This document shows, piece by piece, positions 40,996 through 45,603 of a stretch of 45,603 bases of DNA. The position numbers and the translations under genes were made by a program. The notes beneath the pieces were generated by a model. The model saw only the letters and a program-made list of their open reading frames with translations. It ran no database searches and was not told where the DNA came from. The stretch comes from Gammaproteobacteria bacterium (GTDB lineage Bacteria; Pseudomonadota; Gammaproteobacteria; Pseudomonadales; Azotimanducaceae), in contig JAPPND010000051.1 in assembly GCA_028818795.1 (NCBI GenBank), forward strand, positions 1-45,603, in the 5' to 3' direction. The stretch's first letter is position 1. Every line of letters begins with the position of its first letter.

Positions 40996-41372
40996 ACGAT
41001 TTCCTCGCACCTTGGAAGTTCCGTTTCCGCGGCAAGGCGGGCCGCATTCTTTCCGTGGTCGACTGCTTCCGCAAGGAACCGAACAAGGGACTTGCGGTGG
41101 TGCAGGTAGCACGCAGCAGCGGCCTGGCCATCCACGATGCGGCAACGGTGTTGGAGGGAACGCCGGAACTGTTCATCAAGTTGCCCGGCCGGGGCGACGG
41201 CATCACAAGGTATCGGTTGGCGTCGTCGGTGGCGGCCCGCAGCGACGAGGCCATCGCCGAACTGGTGCGAGGGCACGCCCGCCGCGAGTCGTGGATCCTC
41301 TACGCGCTGATGCTCATCGTGGTACTGGCTCTCGTGGTGCTCGCGCTGATAGTCATGCCGACGCTCTTCTAG
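40992..41372 (+). CDS. Tail-anchored small membrane protein of unknown function
   Basis: The 126-residue protein has a soluble N-terminal part, APWKFRFRGKAGRILSVVDCFRKEPNKGLAVVQVARSSG, possibly a small winged-helix-like domain, then LPGRGDGITRYRLA and a single hydrophobic segment at residues about 101-122 (ILYALMLIVVLALVVLALIV) at the very end. This suggests a tail-anchored inner-membrane protein facing the cytoplasm. No family is recognised. Its ATG overlaps the cmoB stop, so it is probably co-translated with the cmo genes, although nothing else ties it to tRNA modification. Confidence 0.6.
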   Translation: MNDFLAPWKFRFRGKAGRILSVVDCFRKEPNKGLAVVQVARSSGLAIHDAATVLEGTPELFIKLPGRGDGITRYRLASSVAARSDEAIAELVRGHARRESWILYALMLIVVLALVVLALIVMPTLF

Positions 41373-41382
41373 GGGGCGTCGC

Positions 41383-42498
41383 ATGCCCGACGCTCTTCCG
41401 CCGGATACCGAGGCCCTCCGCGACCGGGTCGAACGCTTGGCCCGGGAGATGCTGGTGCCGTTGCGCGACGACACAAACCTGGACGCTGGCGAACGTGCCG
41501 ACCGGATACGGACCGCCTCGAAGGAAGCGGGCGTGTACGCGATGGCGCAACCCGCTGAGTTCGGTGGTGGCGCGACGCTCTTGGCGTTGACCGTCGTGCG
41601 TGACACCTTGGGTGCCCACAACGTTTGCCATCTGCCCGGCATCTTCGGACCGAGCCCCGGCGTTCTGGGGGGTGTCGGGGAACCCTTGCGCAGCCAATAC
41701 CTGTCGCCGCTCCTTGCCGGCGAGAAACGCGCCGCGTTCGGATTCACCGAGCCGGACGACGCCGAACGCGCGACCTGGGGCGTGCTCGAGGGCGATACGC
41801 TGACGGTAAACGGCCAGAAGTCGTACGTGACCGGCGGGGCAAGCGCCGATTTCATCAATGTGCTTGTCGAGATCGAAGGGCATGGGCCGGCGATGGTCGT
41901 TGTCGATCGGGATGCCCCCGGCGTCCACGTCCGGCGCACGTTCGCCTCGGTCGACGGCAGCCACCACGCCTACATGGAGTTCCGCGATGTCCGCCTGCCC
42001 GCGACGCACATCGTCGGCGAACCGGGCGGGGGTAAGCCCCGCGCGATGCGCCAGATCGGCGATACGCGTCTGGCATTGGCGGCCGAAAGCGTCGGGTTGT
42101 GTCGATGGGTCATCGACTTCGTCACCGATCACATCTCAAGTCCGCACCGAAGCGGTGCGCCGCTGGGAACCCGGGAGGGCGTTCGCCTGCGCTATGCGGA
42201 CATGCGCATCCGCGCCTACGCGGCGCGCAGCATGGTGTATCGTACGGCGCGCCTCGGTGATGCGGGGGAGAACATCATCAACGAAGGCATCGCGTCGAAG
42301 GTCTTTGCCACCGAGGCCGTGGGTGAGATCGTCGACACCGGTATCCAGCTCCTCGGCGGTGGCGCCTTGCGGAGCGGACATCCCTTGGAAGCGCTATACC
42401 GGCGCGTGCGGGCGTTGCGTTTGGCGGAGGGAGCGAGCGACGTGCTCCGGCTGAATTTGGCACGCGGACGCCTGGACCTGGCCAAGGGGAGGATTTGA
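41383..42498 (+). CDS. Acyl-CoA dehydrogenase family protein
   Basis: The 371-residue protein has the acyl-CoA dehydrogenase fold: an N-terminal helical domain, then AAFGFTEPDDAERATWGVLEGDTLTVNGQKSYVTGGASADF at the flavin/substrate site, VHVRRTFASVDGSHHAYMEFRDVRLPATHIVGEPG, and the C-terminal helical domain with TGIQLLGGGALRSGHPLEALYRRVRALRLAEGASDVLRLNLAR, which holds the likely catalytic Glu. The first reaction of beta-oxidation or a branched/aromatic acyl-CoA oxidation is expected, with electrons passing to ETF. The acyl substrate is not readable. It starts 11 bases after the membrane protein stop, and the next gene overlaps it by one base. Confidence 0.9.
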   Translation: MPDALPPDTEALRDRVERLAREMLVPLRDDTNLDAGERADRIRTASKEAGVYAMAQPAEFGGGATLLALTVVRDTLGAHNVCHLPGIFGPSPGVLGGVGEPLRSQYLSPLLAGEKRAAFGFTEPDDAERATWGVLEGDTLTVNGQKSYVTGGASADFINVLVEIEGHGPAMVVVDRDAPGVHVRRTFASVDGSHHAYMEFRDVRLPATHIVGEPGGGKPRAMRQIGDTRLALAAESVGLCRWVIDFVTDHISSPHRSGAPLGTREGVRLRYADMRIRAYAARSMVYRTARLGDAGENIINEGIASKVFATEAVGEIVDTGIQLLGGGALRSGHPLEALYRRVRALRLAEGASDVLRLNLARGRLDLAKGRI

Positions 42499-43280
42499 TG
42501 CGGAGCCGGTTGAATGTGGCGAAGGGCCGGCGACGGGGTGTCAGTACGTCATGTGGCCACGCCGCCGTTGTCCTATTCGCACTGGCTGGAGTGGCCGCGG
42601 CGTCCGACGCCGACCGTCCGCGCACCGTGCGCGACACCGCTCGCGAACCCGAGGAGGTCATCGTAACGGCGGCACCGCCGCGCGAGGGTGCGTTTCCCAC
42701 GGCCGAGTTCATGCAGCAGGTCTACAGCGCCCGTGGCATTGGCTCGTGCCTGTATGCCAAGGGCAGGTACGACGAGGCGTTCCCGTACCTGCACGCGGCG
42801 GCGCGGAAGGGCTTCAAGGTGGCTCAAGCGCGGCTGGGGTATCTCTACCAGGAGGGGCTCGGCGTAGAGCGGGATACCTACCTCGCCATGGCCTGGTACG
42901 GCGTGGCCGCGAGCGGCACGACACTGCCGGTGATAAGGAACTACTTCAAGACCGCCTGGCAAAGCGTCCCGGAGGAGCACGGTCCGAGCATCGCTGCCGT
43001 CGTCGACGAGTATCGCGACAGGTACGCCGCGCGGCACCATCGGGTCAACTGTGACCTCAACGCCCGCGCCGGGACGTTTCTCAAGACGCTTACCTGCCGG
43101 TTCCAGGACGAGGCGTTCCATGTCGACCACGGTCGCTTGACGCATACGCTTGCGCGGGAGAACTCCCTGTATGGCGGACCTGCGCCTCGGCATGTGAACA
43201 ACCCCGTGGAAGAGGAGGGCATCAAAGACAACCCCCACCCGACATCGATTCCCCTACGTGCCGAAGGGTCGGGTTGCTAG
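42498..43280 (+). CDS. Secreted Sel1-repeat protein
   Basis: The protein of about 260 residues has an N-terminal signal segment (HAAVVLFALAGVAAAS). It then has repeat helices of the Sel1 type: CLYAKGRYDEAFPYLHAAARKGFKVAQARLGYLYQEGLGVERDTYLAMAWYGVAASG, about one and a half repeats, and a C-terminal part with paired Cys (VNCDLN, LTCRFQDE). Sel1 proteins are protein-interaction scaffolds, often periplasmic. The ATG at 42498 shares a base with the preceding stop (TGATG) and GGGGAGGA lies just upstream. The end is rich in Pro and charged residues and may be disordered. Confidence 0.75.
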   Translation: MRSRLNVAKGRRRGVSTSCGHAAVVLFALAGVAAASDADRPRTVRDTAREPEEVIVTAAPPREGAFPTAEFMQQVYSARGIGSCLYAKGRYDEAFPYLHAAARKGFKVAQARLGYLYQEGLGVERDTYLAMAWYGVAASGTTLPVIRNYFKTAWQSVPEEHGPSIAAVVDEYRDRYAARHHRVNCDLNARAGTFLKTLTCRFQDEAFHVDHGRLTHTLARENSLYGGPAPRHVNNPVEEEGIKDNPHPTSIPLRAEGSGC

Positions 43281-43308
43281 CTGACGCGACGGCTGCTTTG
43301 GACGCCCG

Positions 43309-43346
43309 CGCCAACGCTAAAATTGAGCTAAGATCACGCGTTGGCG
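43309..43346. promoter_or_regulatory. Inverted repeat upstream of the RND adaptor gene
   Basis: CGCCAACGC at 43309-43317 and its complement GCGTTGGCG at 43338-43346 form a perfect nine-base inverted repeat with 20 AT-rich bases between. It lies 56-93 bases before the adaptor ATG. This spacing suits either a stem-loop or two half-sites of a dimeric regulator; efflux adaptor genes are often controlled by a local repressor, but none is next to it in this window. Confidence 0.45.
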
Positions 43347-43401
43347 TTACCGAAAGTAGCACCTGCCCGTTGAAGACGGCACGGCGACCCCCCAACTGTC
43401 C

Positions 43402-44194
43402 ATGCTCTGGTTGAAAATTTCTTTGCCGATCCTTCTGATCTCCGTCGCTGCGCTGGCGGCGGTGGCGTTGTTCGCTGCTCGTACGCCCGCCGTCCAGAGT
43501 CCAGCCCTGCCACCGACCCTGTTGGTGGATGTCGCCGTGGCGAAGCGCGAGCCCGTGACCTTCGCGGTGCGCTCCCAAGGCGTGGTGGCACCGCGGACCC
43601 GGACGACGATGGTGTCCGAGGTTTCCGGCACCATCGTGGAGGTCTCGCCGGCATTCGTCGCGGGCGGTTTCTTCGCCAAGGGCGATGTCCTGGTCCGCAT
43701 CGATCCGCGCAACTACGAGACCGCGATGAAGCGCGCCACCGCGGCCGTGGCCCAGGCCAAGACCAAGGTGGCTACCGAGAACGCGCTCGCGGGTTACGCC
43801 TATAAGGACTGGGAATGGCTTAGGAGTTTGGAGGCGGCGGACCGGCCGGCTTCGGATCTCACGCTTAGAAAGCCGCAGCTCGCCGAGGCGGTGGCGGGAC
43901 TCGAGTCCGCCGAAGCGGATCTCGAGAAGGCGACGGAAGACTTGAGCCGAACGGTGATCCGAGCACCCTACGACGGCATGGTCCGCGAGAAGCGCGCCGA
44001 CATCGGCCAGTTCGTCAATACCGGCACGCTGCTCGCGCACCTTCGCTACCGACTACGCGGAGATTCGGCTCCCGATACCGCAAACCGACCTGGACCTCGC
44101 GAAGTTGAACGAAGACGGATCGCTGCCGACGATCCTCTCGGCGGATATCGGCAGTGTCGTGCACGACTGGCCCGCCGAGATTGTCCGAACCTAG
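43402..44194 (+). pseudogene. RND efflux periplasmic adaptor (MFP), frameshifted and truncated
   Basis: From ATG 43402 an N-terminal membrane anchor (LKISLPILLISVAALAAVALF) is followed by the HlyD-like adaptor pattern: TFAVRSQGVVAPRTRTTMVSEVSGTIVEVSPAFVAGGFFAKGDVLVRID, a coiled-coil hairpin, and VIRAPYDGMVREKRADIGQFVNTGTLLA. Near 44037 the frame breaks; the next frame continues TFATDYAEIRLPIPQTDLDLAKLN, then SADIGSVVHDWPAEIVRT, and stops at 44192. At least the last third of a normal adaptor is missing, replaced by an IS21-type remnant. No RND pump gene follows in the window, so this system is lost. Confidence 0.85.
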
Positions 44195-44415
44195 GGCGTG
44201 TTCGATCCCGCCACAAGGGTGCCGACAGCTTGGGACAGTCGGTTATCCTTTCGTACAGATAGTCCTCGTAGGGCCCGAGGAGCGCGGCCGGGGTCGTTAC
44301 CGGAGACCCTGCAGGCCCCTGCTCGAGACACTTGCTGCACGGTCTTGCGGTCGAGTCCCGTGTGCCGGGCGATGGCGGATATGCCCATCCCTTGGCGCCT
44401 CAGATCGAACATCAT
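44191..44415 (-). pseudogene. istA: IS21-type transposase (istA) N-terminal remnant
   Basis: From ATG 44415 (GAGGGAGC upstream) the protein reads MMFDLRRQGMGISAIARHTGLDRKTVQ, the helix-turn-helix start of IS21-family IstA. After that the frame is lost; the next frame continues LLGPYEDYLYERITDCPKLSA, which matches the following IstA segment. The remnant stops where the truncated adaptor gene begins, so it probably caused the truncation. The catalytic DDE part and istB are absent. Confidence 0.75.
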
Positions 44416-44529
44416 GCTCCCTCAAAACGACCATCCCATCTTCCCTAGCGGCGGACCAGGGGCCATCCAACGCCGGTCGCCGGGTAGCCGGCGCTGTCGG
44501 CGGGGCTCGACGACCTGTCGCGAAGGCGT

Positions 44530-45208
44530 CGGACCTGGCGGAGTGGTGCGAGAACTTCTGCGCCGACCGGGGCCTGGAGGGGGCCGCTGAAGCGGAAGCT
44601 GTGGGAGGTCTGGAGGTGTGGCCACTGGTCGACGTGCGCGAGATGTGGCGCGAGTAGAAGGAGATGCCGGACTTTACCATCCGACGCGTCCGATCCTGTG
44701 CTCGCTGGCGGCGGACAGCGCCGGCAACGTGCAGCACAGCGAGAAGGGCGAGGTGTTCTGCCGTTGTCCGGCGACGGGCGCGGAGCGGCCGATGGCGTTC
44801 CAGAGCTTCGAGGCGGAGCGGGGCACGCTGAAGTACCGCTCCCCGGCGGCGGAGGGCCGCGCGGTGCGCCTGCGCGACGCCGCTCGAAGGCCGAAGAATA
44901 CGGGCGGGTGGTGCGCGTCGATCTGGCAGGTGCCGCCCGGCGGATGTTCACGCCGACGCCCTAGGGCAGCTCGTCGTGGATGCGGGGCTACAACCGGCGC
45001 GGCGCGCTGGAGGGGATCAACGCGCGCGTGGACGGGAGCTTCCGCTTCGAGAAACCCCTTCGTGCGCGACCGGTGTCGGGCGAAAATGACGACGCGGTTG
45101 GGCCTGGCGGTGGCGGTGATGATGGCGGTGGTGCTCGGCGCGGTCCAGGCCGGTTGGCCGGAGCGGATGCGCTCGCTGTTGGACCCCGGCCTGCCACAGG
45201 CGGCCTAA
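44530..45208 (+). mobile_element. DDE transposase, degraded by frameshifts and stops
   Basis: Pieces of one transposase read left to right in changing frames: CENFCADRGLEGAAEAEA and DVREMWRE, an in-frame TAG at 44655, KEMPDFT, then HPTRPILCSLAADSAG, CPATGAERPMAFQSFEAER, EYGRVVRVDLAGAARRMFTPTP, an in-frame TAG at 44962, GYNRRGALEGINARVDGSFRFEKP, a frameshift, and FVRDRCRAKMTTRLGLAVAVM to a TAA-type end near 45208. The end segment matches the C-terminal part of a common DDE transposase, with the RRxALExINARxD pattern. At least two nonsense codons and three frameshifts mean it is dead. I saw no clear terminal inverted repeats. Confidence 0.7.
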
Positions 45209-45249
45209 CGCCGCGTCTCCTTCTCCGGGACGCAACCGGCCCCGGCCGG

Positions 45250-45603
45250 GGGCGCCCTTGCGCGGGGACGCAGGAAACGCCTGCCCGAACACCTCGAACT
45301 GGCGGCGCAGCACCTCGCGCGTGGCCAGCCCGGACATCTGGTCGTACGCCTCGTCGACCTCCGCCAGCCGCCGGATGTCCGCCGCCGTGTACCGGCACGC
45401 GAACGGCCGTCCGCGGCTTCCGGCGCGCCGGTCCCGGATCGACCCGGTCTCGCGCCACTGCCGCACCAGCCGCTCCATCTGCTTGAGCGACAGGCCGGTC
45501 ACGGCGACCAGGAAGCGCAGCACGACCCCCTTGTCGCGCTTGCCGAGACCCCGGTAGCCGAACCGGTCCAGCGTGTCCCGCACGAAGCCGTACGCCTCGT
45601 CGC
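45250..45603 (-). mobile_element. Integrase/transposase N-terminal fragment, runs off the window
   Basis: On the minus strand the frame enters from the right edge (DEAYGFVRDTLDRFGYRGLG). It continues DKGVVLRFLVAVTGLSLKQMERLVRQWRETG, then SRGRPFACRYTAADIRRLAEVDEAYDQMSGLATREVLRRQFEVFG. This is the helix-turn-helix and arm region of an rve-type integrase found in insertion sequences. After FEVFG, near 45262, similarity is lost and the frame continues as a Pro/Arg-rich shadow to 45017, so the catalytic core is missing. It points toward the degraded transposase, so two elements seem to have collided here. Confidence 0.55.

Overview
The window is about 45.6 kb of GC-rich bacterial chromosome. Several genes point to an uncultured gammaproteobacterium: bifunctional MnmC, the adjacent CmoA/CmoB tRNA-modification pair, and a GcvR-type double-ACT protein. 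It also has lineage-atypical genes: a single-chain glycyl-tRNA synthetase in place of GlyQ/GlyS, an F420-type luciferase-like oxidoreductase, and a thiolase with a DUF35 partner. Broken genes, transposase remnants and dispersed palindromes suggest a genome undergoing decay, as in host-associated or metagenome-assembled lineages. This placement is inference. I saw no rRNA, tRNA or CRISPR array.

Positions 1-18200 form a surface-polysaccharide region. After the serA tail and mnmC come rfbA-rfbC-rfbD for dTDP-rhamnose. rfbB lies 8 kb away in an opposite-strand operon, rfbB-glyS-gcvR-cysC. Between them sit a methyltransferase and the most striking gene of the window, a 1575-residue protein. It joins an N-terminal sulfotransferase, a roughly 350-residue coiled coil containing 63-bp tandem repeats, a GT2 domain and a WsaF-like GT4 domain. 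Its 3' end overlaps that of cysC, the kinase that makes the sulfate donor PAPS. A second sugar-transfer operon (phosphoesterase, GT4, GT2) follows. I propose a rhamnose-containing glycan whose chain end is sulfated and whose length may be set by the coiled coil.

Positions 18200-32800 hold lipid-type and redox metabolism: thiolase with DUF35 protein, ferredoxin-NADP reductase-like enzyme, alpha/beta hydrolase, a CinA-nucleotidyltransferase fusion, an Fpg/Nei glycosylase, enoyl-CoA hydratase, an LLM oxidoreductase, an SDR, lipoproteins and a flavin reductase. Here cysD carries an amber codon and a frameshift, and cysNC has lost its GTPase domain, so ATP sulfurylase appears dead at this locus although a perfect CRP-type palindrome lies upstream.

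Positions 32800-45603 centre on polyphosphate (ppx, ppk1) and tRNA wobble modification (cmoA, cmoB). A partial second copy of ppx carries a roughly 360-bp block identical by eye to ppx, flanked by diverged sequence, which looks like gene conversion. A Doc toxin with an AbrB-type antitoxin lies beside it. The right end is a mobile-element graveyard: a truncated RND adaptor gene, an IS21-type istA remnant, a degraded DDE transposase and an integrase fragment.

A further theme is a family of short intergenic hairpins. The stems vary but stay paired, the loop is usually ACAAG (CTTGT on the other strand), and the end reads CCCTAC (GTAGGG on the other strand). At four genes that GTAG end supplies the stop codon itself.
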